Source: JACXTP01 sp963827905
GTDB lineage: Archaea > Thermoplasmatota > Thermoplasmata > Methanomassiliicoccales > UBA472
Direction of reading: 5' to 3'
Assembly: GCA_963827905.1 (NCBI GenBank)
Contig: CAWHCB010000002.1
Coordinates: forward strand, 1-64,000
Length of the DNA stretch: 64,000 nucleotides
Below, piece after piece: positions 8,739-17,736 of the stretch (position 1 is its first letter; every line of letters starts with the position of its first letter). The notes below the pieces were generated by a model. It worked only from the letters and a program-made list of their open reading frames with translations. It searched no databases and was not told the DNA's origin. Both the position numbers and the translations under genes were made by a program.

Positions 8739-9429
8739 ACCACCGGCGCCGCCAGCTTGTCCAAGCGCTTCTTGAACGAGTAGTAACGCAACATGCGGGC
8801 CAGGATCTGGCCGAACGGGATGGTCACAGTGGTGTAGACGAATATCCACACTGGGAAGATGTAGACGGCGGCAGCTCGGCGTTGAAGTTCCAGGGCGTGG
8901 AGAACACGGTGGACGGAAGGTCGTTGACGAACACCGACAGCCAGGCGAATATGGGTATGACCACGAGCATGGTCGCCGGGAGCAGCTTGAACTGGGTCTT
9001 GGTCTGTTCCAAGGACTTGGTCATGATCTGCGGTTGCATCTCCAGGAGCTTCTTCATCTTGAAGGTGTTGTTGTTCTTGCGCGCGTCGCGCAGCTCCTTG
9101 TTGAAGGCGCCCACGATCTTCTGGTTCTCCGCCTGCTTGACGTAATCGGTGAAGAAGTGCCGCACCAGGATGGTGAGGCTGGTCATGAGCAGGCCACAGA
9201 TGAGCAGGGTGAGGATGGGCCACTGGTTATCGAAGCCGATGAGCGGCATCAGCACATAGCCGACAGCCGTCCCCAGTGCGGTCCTGGTCCCTTGGTCGAA
9301 GAGGACTATCAGCGCTATACCGAAGATGAAGATGGTGAGGAAATTGCTCCAGTTCATCGGAGGGGCGGAAGGCGTTTTGGCGCCCCCGGACGGTGCCGCC
9401 TTGGCCGGTGCTGCGACCTTCTCAGCCAT
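8735..9429 (-). CDS. EMC3/TMCO1-like (DUF106) membrane protein, frameshifted
   Basis: Archaeal DUF106 proteins belong to the Oxa1/YidC/Get1/EMC3 superfamily of membrane-protein insertases. The N-terminus is an Ala/Pro-rich cytoplasmic tail (about 25 residues), then membrane helices at about 28-45, 75-95 and 145-165. Between helices two and three lies a positively charged coiled-coil (KQAENQKIVGAFNKELRDAR), as in the family. The frame is lost near 8875; in the other frame the protein continues with AAAVYIFPVWIFVYTT and a last amphipathic segment ending KLAAPVV. This one looks like a deletion, or two insertions. It lies between secY and cmk and probably assists the Sec translocon. Confidence 0.85.
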
Positions 9430-9432
9430 CTA

Positions 9433-11009
9433 TCACTCGCCTCCGAAGAAGCCTCTCAGCACTGGGTGCATCTCCATCATCTGCTCCCTGCCTATGGCCT
9501 CGTAGAACTGGATCATGATGCCCACGGTCAGCAGCACACCGGTACCGCTGGCATTGCCCACCGTACCTATCAGGTCGGCCCCTGCCGCCAGAGCACCGAC
9601 GGTGGCACCGCTGATGACCGTGACCACGGGGATATATCTCTCCAGCACCCGTTTGAGCACGCGCGGATCACGCCGGAACCCAGGTATCTGCAGTCCGCTG
9701 GACTCTATCTGCCTTGCCACCGCCTCCGGGCCCATATTGGTGGTCATGATCCAGAACTTGGCGAACAGGATCGAACCGATGACCATGATCGAGAAGAACA
9801 CGGTGACGTGCACCATGATCTCGAAGTTGGTATGGTCGTACGCAAGATACCCGTAGGTAGCTGGGTCCAATATCGGCATCAGCCAACTGCTCACCCCCTG
9901 CGGGGATGATACGTACCAGGCAAGACCGCCCTGCGGATAGGTGGAAGGTGGTACGAAGTAACCCAATGTCGGGTTGCCACCGATGAGCGGTATCTGGCTC
10001 AACGTCGGGTTGGTGTAGAGCAACAGGCTGATCATCTGGAAGTTGGCCAGCAAGGCCGCCATCAGGATGACCGGGATGTTGGACGCGTACAACAGCTTGA
10101 TCGGGTATCGGCCGCGAGCCCCTCTGGCCGTGCCGTGGGCCAATGGCAGCTCGATACGCACCGATTCGATGTACGCGACGAACATGAATATGATGATGGT
10201 ACCGATGAGGGCGATCATAGGATTGGGTGGCGCGAACATTATCTGTTCATAACCTCCGTTGACCAGTCCCCCTGCGGACGTATTTTGGATGATATAGAAC
10301 GTTTTTGGGATGGTACCGGCGGGCGGATTCTGCAGGCTCATGGGGTCGCCTGGCGTCACCGGCTCCCAGTTGATGGTACCTGTGACCAAGGCCTGGGCTA
10401 CGCCCGCGGCGATGAACAGCGAAATGCCGCTCCCTATGCCCCATTTGGACACCACTTCGTCCATTAGGAACACGATGTACGAACCGGCGAACAGCTGGAG
10501 GACGATTATCAGGCGGGCTAGGTTCAGGCCGTATGAACCTTCACCCACCACTGCCGTTCAGTGTGTCCACGAAGGTAGCCGGAAGGCACCAGGTAACCGA
10601 ACACCTGGGGGACGGCCTCTACGATGATCATGATGATGACCAGGAACTTCTGGAAGCTCTGGTACACCGCCTTGTCTTCCTTGTTGGTCAGGTCCAGCTT
10701 GATGATCTGGGCGCCGACGAAGAGCTGCATGATGATGGACGCAGTGACTATCGGACCTATACCGAGCTGCATCAGCGAGCCCGAGGCCCCGGCCAGAATG
10801 GCACGGTACTGGGCAAAAAGGTCGACCGTCTGTTCCTGGTCCAAACCGTAGATGTACACGTTCGTCATGAAGAAATAGAGGACCAGGATCAGAACGACCC
10901 AAAGCATCTTCGTCCTGAAGTGGACGTGGCCCTCCGGCTTCTTGACTGCCGGTAATCTGTCGGTGTACGGCTTAAAGCGATAAAGCCGGCTCTTCGTCTC
11001 CTCCGCCAT
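9433..11009 (-). CDS. secY: Preprotein translocase subunit SecY (frameshifted)
   Basis: The channel-forming subunit of the Sec translocon, with about ten membrane segments. The N-terminal part (MAEETKSRLYRF, first helix, plug region with GIGPIVTASIIMQLFVG) is in one frame. The rest, from GEGSYGLNLARLIIVLQLF to FYEAIGREQMMEMHP, is in another. Two extra bases between about 10545 and 10575 would explain the gap, because a short stretch reading VDTLNGSGG appears in the third frame. ATG 11009 is preferred over 11015 because it places GGGGATGGAG as ribosome-binding site. No adenylate kinase gene follows, unlike many euryarchaea. Confidence 0.93.
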
Positions 11010-11026
11010 CTCCATCCCCTGCTAGG

Positions 11027-11453
11027 TTATGGCGTGAGGATATGCCCACCAGCTTCTTCAACCTTCTCCTTCGCCGTCTCGGTGCAATCGGACCACCATC
11101 ACATCGACGGCGGTGGAGATCTGGCCGGACCCGAGGAGCTTGTCCACGCCCATCTTGGTGAGGTCGACCTTTACGGCCTTCCCTTCCTTGACGGCGTAAC
11201 CGTCCTTCATCAGTCCTTCCAGTCTCTCCTCCAGGTCGCTGACGTTCATGGTGACCTTGGCGCAGACGATCTTCTGCGGCCTCTTGAAGCCGTGCCGACC
11301 GAAGTGGTCGGGCATGTACTTCAGCATGTGCATGACCTTGTGCTTGTGCAGGCCGGCGTTTCCAGTACCGCCGTGCTTGCCTGCGCCCCTACCGGACTTC
11401 TTGCCGCGGCCGTGGGTCCTGGATCCCCTGAACTTATTGGTCTTGCTTACCAT
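11027..11453 (-). CDS. rplO: Ribosomal protein L15 (uL15), C-terminal frameshift
   Basis: Large-subunit protein uL15. The Gly/Arg/Lys-rich N-terminus (KFRGSRTHGRGKKSGRGAGK) is typical. The frame is lost near 11090, where CC probably should be C. With one base removed the protein ends TAKEKVEEAGGHILTP with a TAA at 11027-11029, giving about 140 residues. As written it would end early at 11058 in an unrelated Glu/Gly tail. It lies between rpmD and secY as in other archaea. Confidence 0.93.
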
Positions 11454-11469
11454 GATCCCATACTCCCCT

Positions 11470-11934
11470 TCACATCATCCTCTGGATGAGGTCGTTGATC
11501 TTGGCGCCGCGGTAACCCAGGGCACCACCGTTCTGGAAGGAACGCTTCACTCCCTCATACCCCTTGCGCGGAGGCGTAAGGCGGAAGAGGGGCTTGACGT
11601 CCTTCATCTTGGCATATGTATATTCGTTGGCGCAGACGGCCCTGGACAGGGCGAGGATGGAGCTGTACTCCGTCCTCTCCTTGACCACTTCGTCGTCGAT
11701 GGCCTTGTCGCCCACCAGGCGGCCACGGAACTTCACCATGCGGGCCAAGGTCTGCTCGGAGACCTCGCCATAGGTGACATAGTCCTTGGTCTTCTGCAGC
11801 ATGCCCTTGACGGTGTCGTTCTCGGGCAGTATGACGCAGTGGTTCACCCGGTTCAGCTTCATCATGAGCATGGTGTCCTCGATGTCGTGGTTCACCTTGG
11901 AGTGTCCCCTGACCCTGATCACTGCATAGGCCAT
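11470..11934 (-). CDS. rpmD: Ribosomal protein L30 (uL30)
   Basis: Archaeal-length uL30 of 154 residues, starting MAYAVIRVRGHSKVNHDIED. The frame is open far upstream, but the ATG at 11934 gives the family N-terminus and lies 5 bases after the rpsE stop. The long form with the C-terminal extension (LFRLTPPRKGYEGVKRSF) is the archaeal/eukaryotic L7-type. It binds 5S/23S rRNA at the large subunit. Confidence 0.95.
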   Translation of the reverse strand: MAYAVIRVRGHSKVNHDIEDTMLMMKLNRVNHCVILPENDTVKGMLQKTKDYVTYGEVSEQTLARMVKFRGRLVGDKAIDDEVVKERTEYSSILALSRAVCANEYTYAKMKDVKPLFRLTPPRKGYEGVKRSFQNGGALGYRGAKINDLIQRMM

Positions 11935-11939
11935 GGGGC

Positions 11940-12626
11940 TCAGTCCTCCTGGGCGGGCGGGACGTCGAGCTGTTGCTCCGCCACGTGCACCATGACCGGC
12001 CCAGAGACTATCTTCAGCTTCTGGGACTGCTCCTCGGTGACGCGGAACTCGGAGGTCTTCTTCAACGCGTTGTAGGTGGCGTAGGCGTAGTTGACGGTGG
12101 TCTTGGTGTGTCCGCCCACGAAGCCCCAGGAGTCCTTGACGCCGGCCAGGGAGCATATGCTCTTGGCCACGTCGCCGACCGCCAGGGTGATGCCGCGCGG
12201 GGCGGGCTTGAGGGTGACCTCGACGCTGCCCGACTTGCCCGTGACCTCGAAAGGCAACGAGTGGGGCGTGCCGCAACCACATTCCCAGGAGCCGCAACCG
12301 CGCTTGATCTCGATCATGTGCAGCTTGGCGTTGTCGATGGCCTTTCGTATGGAAGGCCCGACCTCCTTTCCCTTGCACCGACCGATGCCGACGAAGCCAT
12401 CGCCGTTGCCGACCACCACTGTGATACGGAACTTGACCCTTCGGCCTGAGTCGGTCATCCTCTGCACGATGTTGACGTCGATGACCTCGTCCTTGAGGTC
12501 TGGGAGAAGGATGTCCACGATCTCGGCCTCGCGAAGCGGGAGCTTCGTGGCGAGGGCCTGGCTCATGGTTGTGATCTCTCCGTTGAGCACCATTCGGCCC
12601 AACCTTGTCTTCGGAACCCAATCCAT
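11940..12626 (-). CDS. rpsE: Ribosomal protein S5 (uS5)
   Basis: Small-subunit protein of 228 residues. The N-terminal double-stranded RNA-binding fold includes VVGNGDGFVGIGRCKGKEVG. The C-terminal fold includes RGITLAVGDVAKSICSLAGV. A Cys cluster (GCGSWECGCGTPHSLPF) in the middle is characteristic of archaeal S5. It takes part in decoding fidelity. It starts 1 base after the rplR stop. Confidence 0.96.
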   Translation of the reverse strand: MDWVPKTRLGRMVLNGEITTMSQALATKLPLREAEIVDILLPDLKDEVIDVNIVQRMTDSGRRVKFRITVVVGNGDGFVGIGRCKGKEVGPSIRKAIDNAKLHMIEIKRGCGSWECGCGTPHSLPFEVTGKSGSVEVTLKPAPRGITLAVGDVAKSICSLAGVKDSWGFVGGHTKTTVNYAYATYNALKKTSEFRVTEEQSQKLKIVSGPVMVHVAEQQLDVPPAQED

Positions 12627-12627
12627 A

Positions 12628-13128
12628 TCAGTTCGCCTCCATGCGGGTCTTTACGTTCTGAACCATCTTTTCCACATCGTCGCCGATGTGCTTCCCCATC
12701 AACCTCTCCTTGGAGGGCAGCACGTCCTTGCCATGGGGTATCTCCAGGCCGGCGTCCACCATGCCCTTCAGGGCGGCGAAGACGCCAGAGCCCTTGGTGG
12801 GCTCCCTCAGGCCGATGTCCAGCACGGCGTTGCTCAAGCCCTTCTGCTTTGCCCTCTTGCCGGCCAGGTAGCCGGTCAGGTAGGCGGCCGGGATGTTACC
12901 GGTGGCCTGGTCCCAACCCATCTCCACCAGTTCGCGGGAGTGGGCAACGACGACCACGCGGTCGCCCTTGGGGTCATAATCGATCAACTGTACGCTGACG
13001 TTGCGCAGCGTGACACGGACCACCGCCCGAGGCACGTGGCCCCGGAGCAACCTGGCCCTCTGTCTGTAGTCGGTGCGTCCCTCCCGGCGGCGCCGGAACG
13101 GGACCTTATATCGCGGTCCATGGGCCAT
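12628..13128 (-). CDS. rplR: Ribosomal protein L18 (uL18)
   Basis: A 166-residue 5S-rRNA-binding protein. MAHGPRYKVPFRRRREGRTDYRQR and the downstream NAYLTGYLAGKRAKQKG-like block (here AAYLTGYLAGKRAKQKGLS) are the archaeal L18/L5e signature. The start ATG overlaps the end of rpl19e by one base. Confidence 0.96.
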   Translation of the reverse strand: MAHGPRYKVPFRRRREGRTDYRQRARLLRGHVPRAVVRVTLRNVSVQLIDYDPKGDRVVVVAHSRELVEMGWDQATGNIPAAYLTGYLAGKRAKQKGLSNAVLDIGLREPTKGSGVFAALKGMVDAGLEIPHGKDVLPSKERLMGKHIGDDVEKMVQNVKTRMEAN

Positions 13129-13583
13129 CAGTTAACCTCCTTAAGGTGTCCCTCGGTCTTGAGGTGAAGCATCAGCTGACGCTTGCTCCTGAACATACCG
13201 CCCTTCGACTTCCGGTAGAACTCGCGGTAAGTGCTCCGCGAGATCTTCCCGGTGTCGCGCAGCTCGCGCAACATGACGCGGATGGGGCGGATGGTCCGTA
13301 TCCACCTCTGCTTCCTCGGTGTACGCGCTCCAGCGGTACCCTTTCTGCTGCCCTGTCCACGCCGGCGGCCCTTGCTCTTCTGGGCGAGCCTGTATCTCGC
13401 CCGGCCGCGGGAAACCCCCGTCTTGGGGAGGGCGCGGATGGACCCGGCTTCGATCGCCTTCCTGATGTCGGCACGGGTAATGGCGTCCGCGACGTCCTCT
13501 ATCTGGTTCGGGTCGATCCAAACCCTGGAATGACCACAGCCGAGGATGTCAGCCGCCATGCGCTTCTGGTTCTTCAGATCCAT
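13128..13583 (-). CDS. rpl19e: Ribosomal protein L19e (eL19)
   Basis: An archaeal/eukaryotic-specific large-subunit protein of 151 residues, starting MDLKNQKRMAADILGCG. It contains the conserved HSRVWIDPNQ and the strongly basic SKGRRRGQGSRKGTAGARTP stretch, followed by the C-terminal long helix. It is encoded between rpl32e and rplR as in other euryarchaea. Confidence 0.96.
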   Translation of the reverse strand: MDLKNQKRMAADILGCGHSRVWIDPNQIEDVADAITRADIRKAIEAGSIRALPKTGVSRGRARYRLAQKSKGRRRGQGSRKGTAGARTPRKQRWIRTIRPIRVMLRELRDTGKISRSTYREFYRKSKGGMFRSKRQLMLHLKTEGHLKEVN

Positions 13584-13604
13584 TATTTCACTTCCTGTTC
13601 AAAT

Positions 13605-14294
13605 TCATCTGTTGAGTACGCGGATCCCTTCCTGGTCCGCCTTGGCGATGATGTCGCCCCTCTTCCTCGCCCCCACGGTTCCGCCGATGCGGACGGCCTG
13701 GACCTTGGGGTCGATACCGTTCAATTGGCTGACGTTGAAGACCATGACCTCTTGGAATCCAGAGGGGTGCAGGCCCCTGACCTCGGCCGGGCCGCGGTAC
13801 CCGATGGACACGATGGGCGGGCGGTAGCCATAGTGGCGGCGCATCTTGCTGTGTATGCCGCGCGGCTTCCTCCACTTGCCCTCGAGCTTCTGGTACCGGA
13901 ACCACTCCTGGCGAAGGAACTGGGGGCGGCGGGAGTCGATCTCCTCGCGCTTGAGCAGCAGTGCCTTCGTCTGGTCGTCGAGCTCGGGCTTGCGCTTGGT
14001 GACGTATTCGCCCTCCTCGACCACGGCGGCCTCCGTCTCCACGACCTCGGCCTTGTCTTCCTTGGCCTCGGTGGGGGTGACGCCGGACTCCTCGATGACC
14101 TCGGCCCAGTGGTCCGCCACTTTCTTGCCGACGCCGTCGAGCTCGTCCACGATCTGCTTCTTCTTGTCATCGACGAGGAGCGCGTCCAAGAGCTCCTGGA
14201 GGTCGGTGATGCCCATCTTCTCCAGCTGCTCGGTGTACTCCTCCCTGTAGTATGGAAGGTCGGAAAGCTGTTCCAACTTCTTCTTCTTAGCCAT
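13605..14294 (-). CDS. rpl32e: Ribosomal protein L32e (eL32) with helix-hairpin-helix extension
   Basis: The C-terminal about 125 residues are the normal eL32 domain (RPQFLRQEWFRYQKLEGKWR and RKPRGIHSKMRRHYGYRPP). They are preceded by about 100 extra residues. Residues about 15-70 look like a helix-hairpin-helix-type segment (MGITDLQELLDALLVDDKKK, then LDGVGKKVADHW), followed by an acidic linker rich in Glu and Val. Such N-terminal extensions are known in eL32 of some euryarchaeal groups. The function of the extension is not known. The stop of this gene leads into rpl19e after a 21-base gap. Confidence 0.95.
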   Translation of the reverse strand: MAKKKKLEQLSDLPYYREEYTEQLEKMGITDLQELLDALLVDDKKKQIVDELDGVGKKVADHWAEVIEESGVTPTEAKEDKAEVVETEAAVVEEGEYVTKRKPELDDQTKALLLKREEIDSRRPQFLRQEWFRYQKLEGKWRKPRGIHSKMRRHYGYRPPIVSIGYRGPAEVRGLHPSGFQEVMVFNVSQLNGIDPKVQAVRIGGTVGARKRGDIIAKADQEGIRVLNR

Positions 14295-14842
14295 TACTTC
14301 GCCCTCCTGGCCTTCTCAGTGATGTATATCCCGTCCTGGAACACCCTGGGGTCGAATCCCTTGATGCGGGTGGCCCTTTCGATGTTGGCCGCGGTCTGCG
14401 AGACGGACTCCAGGTCCGCCCCGGTGGCGATGACCTCGTTCCCTTTGACCTGGACCTTCGTGTCCCCGATGATGTTGGCCTGCCTAGGCGCCTTCTCCCC
14501 GAGGAAGTTCTCTATGATGAACTTGTTCCCCTTGGGGGCCGCCTTGATGGGGAAGTGCGAGTAGACGATCTTCATCTCGTACTCCCAGCCATGGGTCACT
14601 CCGCCGAACATGTTGCGCACGTGCGATCCGTATGTGCCCACCAGCGCCTTTTCCGCGGTGCGTGGCATCTCGCAGCTCACTTCCACGTGGTCGCCGTCCA
14701 CCTTCATCTTCACCTTTTCATGGGTGAAGTCCCTGGTCAGGGTGCCGTTGGGTCCCTTGACGGTCAGCTTTTGACCGGCCATGGTGACCTGGACGCCCTT
14801 GGGTACCTCGATCTTCTCTTCGATATGCCCTGTCACTACCAT
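14294..14842 (-). CDS. rplF: Ribosomal protein L6 (uL6)
   Basis: Large-subunit protein with two repeated folds. It starts MVVTGHIEEKIEVPKGVQV at the ATG at 14842. The frame is open 45 bases further up, but that would overlap rpsH. GTYGSHVRNMFGGVTHGWEY marks the first repeat. It is 182 residues, the normal archaeal length, and its last base is shared with the rpl32e start region. Confidence 0.95.
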   Translation of the reverse strand: MVVTGHIEEKIEVPKGVQVTMAGQKLTVKGPNGTLTRDFTHEKVKMKVDGDHVEVSCEMPRTAEKALVGTYGSHVRNMFGGVTHGWEYEMKIVYSHFPIKAAPKGNKFIIENFLGEKAPRQANIIGDTKVQVKGNEVIATGADLESVSQTAANIERATRIKGFDPRVFQDGIYITEKARRAK

Positions 14843-14852
14843 CCAAATCACC

Positions 14853-15242
14853 TCAGTACACGAACGCCAACAGCTTGCCGCCCACACCGAGCTCCCTGGC
14901 TTGGACGTGGCTTATGACGCCCTCCGTGGTGGAGAGTATCAGCACGCCGAAGTCCTGGGCGGGGAGATAACGGGACTCCCACTGTTCCAGGTCCACCTTC
15001 TTGACGGAGTACCTGGGCTTGATGACGCCGCAGTTGTTGATCCTGCCTTCGATCTTCACTTTGAAGACGCCGGCCTTTCCATCTTCTACGAACTCGAACT
15101 GGTTGATGTAACCGTTCTCCTGCATGACCTTGAGCACGCGCCCGATCAGTTTGGAGGACGGCCTGATGATGCATTCGTTCTTGCCTACCATCGACGCATT
15201 CTTGATGGTCGACATAGCATCGTTCAATGGGTCGTTCTGCAT
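14853..15242 (-). CDS. rpsH: Ribosomal protein S8 (uS8)
   Basis: A 129-residue small-subunit protein that binds the central domain of 16S rRNA. It starts MQNDPLNDAMSTIKNASMVG and carries the conserved C-terminal LSTTEGVISHVQARELGVGGKLL segment. It lies between rpsN and rplF. Confidence 0.96.
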   Translation of the reverse strand: MQNDPLNDAMSTIKNASMVGKNECIIRPSSKLIGRVLKVMQENGYINQFEFVEDGKAGVFKVKIEGRINNCGVIKPRYSVKKVDLEQWESRYLPAQDFGVLILSTTEGVISHVQARELGVGGKLLAFVY

Positions 15243-15251
15243 GTGCTCACC

Positions 15252-15398
15252 TCATGAATACTTCTTGAATCCGATCTGCGGAGCGATCTCGCGGAAGCAC
15301 TGTCTGCAAAGGTGCATGCCGTACCTCCTGATCATGCCCCTCTTCCTACCACAGCGCGTGCAGCCTTCGGTCCGCCCGAACTTCTTCTTGGGCTTCAT
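15252..15398 (-). CDS. rpsN: Ribosomal protein S14 (uS14), zinc-binding form
   Basis: A small 48-residue protein with two C-x2-C pairs (CTRCGRKRGM and HLCRQCFREIA) that bind one zinc. Its ATG at 15398 overlaps the stop codon of rplE as ATGA once the rplE frame is corrected. It ends IGFKKYS, typical for archaea. Confidence 0.95.
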   Translation of the reverse strand: MKPKKKFGRTEGCTRCGRKRGMIRRYGMHLCRQCFREIAPQIGFKKYS

Positions 15399-15908
15399 TC
15401 GATCACCTCGATGTTGTACTTCTCCTTCATGAACACGGCCGCCTCTTGGCGGGTCATGCGGTGGCTGTGCGGGATCGTGCGCTTCATGACCCTGCGCCTG
15501 GCCACACGCCTCCCGGGCTCGGCAGATGACGACGTTGACGTCCATACCGAAGATGCCGATCTCGGGATCGTACTTCATGCCTTCGAAGTCAGTGTAGTCG
15601 GATATGCCGAAGGACAGGTTGCCCTCCGGGTCGAAGGACCACATGGCAACGCGGTTCTCGCGCACCCACAAGGCCTTCTTCAGGAACGTCTCGGCCCTCT
15701 CTCCCCTCAGGGTGACCATGCACCCGATGGGCATGCCTTCCCTGACGCCGAGGTCGCGGTTGGTGACCTTGGCGATGGTGACGCGGGGCTTCTGCCCGGT
15801 GACCATCTCCAACACCTTCTGCGCCTTCACCAGGCGCTCGCCGGCCTCGCCCACGCCTATGTTGACCGAGACCTTCTCCACGCGGGGCTGCCTCATCACG
15901 TCCGACAT
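15395..15908 (-). CDS. rplE: Ribosomal protein L5 (uL5), frameshifted
   Basis: Large-subunit protein contacting 5S rRNA and P-site tRNA. It starts MSDVMRQPRVEKVSVNIGVG at 15908, and the core includes IGCMVTLRGERAETFLKKAL. The frame is lost near 15520. Removing one base restores GRRVARRRVMKRTIPHSHRM and an end KEKYNIEVIE with a TGA overlapping the rpsN start. The corrected length is about 170 residues. The single-copy gene cannot plausibly be broken in a living cell, so this is taken as sequence error. Confidence 0.93.
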
Positions 15909-15909
15909 C

Positions 15910-16614
15910 TCAGTTCGCCTCCGGCAGGGTGATCTCTGGCACCTTGGTGCCGATGACGAACGCATTGTCGCGGATGGTCAGGTTCCCGTCCTTCATCCTT
16001 ACCAGGTTGGGGGCGGAGCTGCGGGTTATGACGTACTCCTCGATGACCCCGATCTCGCCGGCGTGCACACCGCTCACGATGAGCGCCACGTTGCCCTTGC
16101 CGAACTTGTAGGTCTCGAGTATCTTCTGGGATGGGACCTCCAGCTTCAGCACGTCGCCGCACTGGAAGTGGTCCTTCTCCACCAGTACGCAGCGTCCGTC
16201 ATGCAGGTTGAGCTGGGTCTTACCGCCCTTCACGGTGGTCTTGCCCTCGATGCGGCACAGCTTCCACTTCTCCCTGCCCTCGGTCACCGAGACCAGGCGC
16301 AACTTGCCATTGCGGTCCAGAAGCATGCGGTAATGCTGGTTGATCTTGGGGATGGAGACGACGTCCATCAGGCCCACCGGGAACTTGGGGTCGGTCACGA
16401 CCCTGCCGTCCACCAGGACGTCCCGTCCGGACAGTATCTTGACGCCTTCGGAGGCGTTGTCGCATAGGCCGAGCATGTCGCGGATGACGATCATTATCGG
16501 CATGCTCCACTCCTTCTGGTGGGCGCCCGGGGCGGTGCTGGTGATCCAGACCGTGGTCTTGCGCGGAATCGGCCAGCTTCTTGGGGCCGTCACTCTCTTC
16601 ATATCGTTGCTCAT
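15910..16614 (-). CDS. rps4e: Ribosomal protein S4e (eS4)
   Basis: A 234-residue archaeal/eukaryotic small-subunit protein containing an S4-like RNA-binding segment (LSGRDVLVDGRVVTDPKFPV) and a KOW motif (SGVHAGEIGVIEEYV). It starts MSNDMKRVTAPRSWPIPRKT and shares ATGA with the stop of rplX when that frame is corrected. Confidence 0.96.
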   Translation of the reverse strand: MSNDMKRVTAPRSWPIPRKTTVWITSTAPGAHQKEWSMPIMIVIRDMLGLCDNASEGVKILSGRDVLVDGRVVTDPKFPVGLMDVVSIPKINQHYRMLLDRNGKLRLVSVTEGREKWKLCRIEGKTTVKGGKTQLNLHDGRCVLVEKDHFQCGDVLKLEVPSQKILETYKFGKGNVALIVSGVHAGEIGVIEEYVITRSSAPNLVRMKDGNLTIRDNAFVIGTKVPEITLPEAN

Positions 16615-16986
16615 GAGGATACCTCCTTCTTCTGGAGCCTTGCCTTCCTCCAGGCGTCCTTAAGGTCCAATTTGATAATCTCGACGTTGGAGGCGTGCAC
16701 AGCGCGCCCCTCCATGGTACCGTCGGCCTTCGGCATGGTCATGCCTTCGACCATGATCCTTCCGGTCTGGGTGTCGACCTTGGTGACCTTGCCCTTCGAC
16801 GCCGACGATCTCGGCGTCCCCGCGCATCACCTTTACGGTGTCGCCAGCTACCACGCGGGCGGAGCGACGGTCGAACTCCTTCCTCAGCTCCGGGCTGAGA
16901 TGAGAGGCCACCATCCGGCTCTTCACGTGAGTGGGGGCGTTGTATAGCCTCTTCCTCTGCTTCCTCGCTTGAACGCTCTTGTTCAT
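16611..16986 (-). CDS. rplX: Ribosomal protein L24 (uL24), frameshifted
   Basis: A KOW-motif large-subunit assembly protein. It starts MNKSVQARKQRKRLYNAPTH and contains VVAGDTVKVMRGDAEIVGVEG. The frame is lost near 16797, probably an extra A in GAAGGG. The corrected protein continues KVTKVDTQTGRIMVEGMTMP and ends LQKKEVSS with a TGA overlapping the S4e start. About 124 residues, the usual archaeal length. Confidence 0.94.
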
Positions 16987-16996
16987 TTCCCTCACC

Positions 16997-17395
16997 TCAG
17001 ATGATGGTGGACGCTGTCGCGGCGATGCGCGGCCATCTCTCGGCGGCCTCTCTCGCCACCGGTCCCTTGATGTCGCTGCCCTTGGTCTCGCCCTCCTCGG
17101 TCGTGATGACGGCGGCGTTGTCCTCGAAGTGCACCATGGTGCCGTCGGCGCGGCGGAACGGCCGCCTTTGGCGGACGATGATGGCATAGACGATCTGCCT
17201 TCTCATCTCCGGGGTTCCCTTCTTCACGCTGGCCACGACGATGTCGCCCACCGCGGCGCTGGGGCAGCGGCGGTTCACGCCATGGTATCCCGGCACGGCG
17301 ATGACGCTGATGGTCTTCGCGCCGGTGTTGTCGATGACGTCGAGGATGGTGCCGGTGATGACTCCCTTGGTCTGCTTTCCAGCCAATCCCTTCAT
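16997..17395 (-). CDS. rplN: Ribosomal protein L14 (uL14)
   Basis: A 132-residue subunit-interface protein. It starts MKGLAGKQTKGVITGTILDV at the ATG at 17395, 5 bases after the rpsQ stop. In-frame sequence further up would overlap rpsQ and does not look like the family. The block VGDIVVASVKKGTPEMRRQ is conserved. Confidence 0.96.
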   Translation of the reverse strand: MKGLAGKQTKGVITGTILDVIDNTGAKTISVIAVPGYHGVNRRCPSAAVGDIVVASVKKGTPEMRRQIVYAIIVRQRRPFRRADGTMVHFEDNAAVITTEEGETKGSDIKGPVAREAAERWPRIAATASTII

Positions 17396-17400
17396 CACCT

Positions 17401-17730
17401 TCACCTCTTCTCGACGATGACGAACGAGACGGTCTTGCTGAGCGACCGGCACTCCATGATCTTGACCTCGTCCCCGGACTTGATCTCAAGACAGGGCGGG
17501 TTGTGCACGGAATACCGGCTGGTCCGCTTCTCGTACCTTTCGTACTTCTGATCATATTTCAAGTAGTTGCGCTCCACCACCGCGGTGCGGTTCATCTTGA
17601 TGGATACGACGACCCCGTCGATGACCTGGCCCCTCACCGGCAGATTGCCGTGGAAGGGGCAGTGCTTGTCATCGCACACGTTCTCTGGGGCCTTTACATC
17701 AATGCCAATGTCCCTGACCTCACCATTCAT
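17401..17730 (-). CDS. rpsQ: Ribosomal protein S17 (uS17)
   Basis: The archaeal long form, 109 residues, of the 16S-binding OB-fold protein. The N-terminal extension (PENVCDDKHCPFHGNLPVRG) carries Cys and His residues typical of archaeal S17. The OB-fold core includes MNRTAVVERNYLKYD and SGDEVKIMECRSLSKT. Confidence 0.96.
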   Translation of the reverse strand: MNGEVRDIGIDVKAPENVCDDKHCPFHGNLPVRGQVIDGVVVSIKMNRTAVVERNYLKYDQKYERYEKRTSRYSVHNPPCLEIKSGDEVKIMECRSLSKTVSFVIVEKR

Positions 17731-17736
17731 ATAAGA

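Noticed and set aside
9433..11009. Programmed frameshifting in secY
   Set aside because: No slippery heptamer with downstream pseudoknot was evident, two shifts would be required, and many neighbouring genes show the same defect.
13146..14564. A 472-residue plus-strand open frame opposite L19e, L32e and L6
   Set aside because: Antisense to three recognised genes, with leucine-rich composition from the opposite reading of charged codons.
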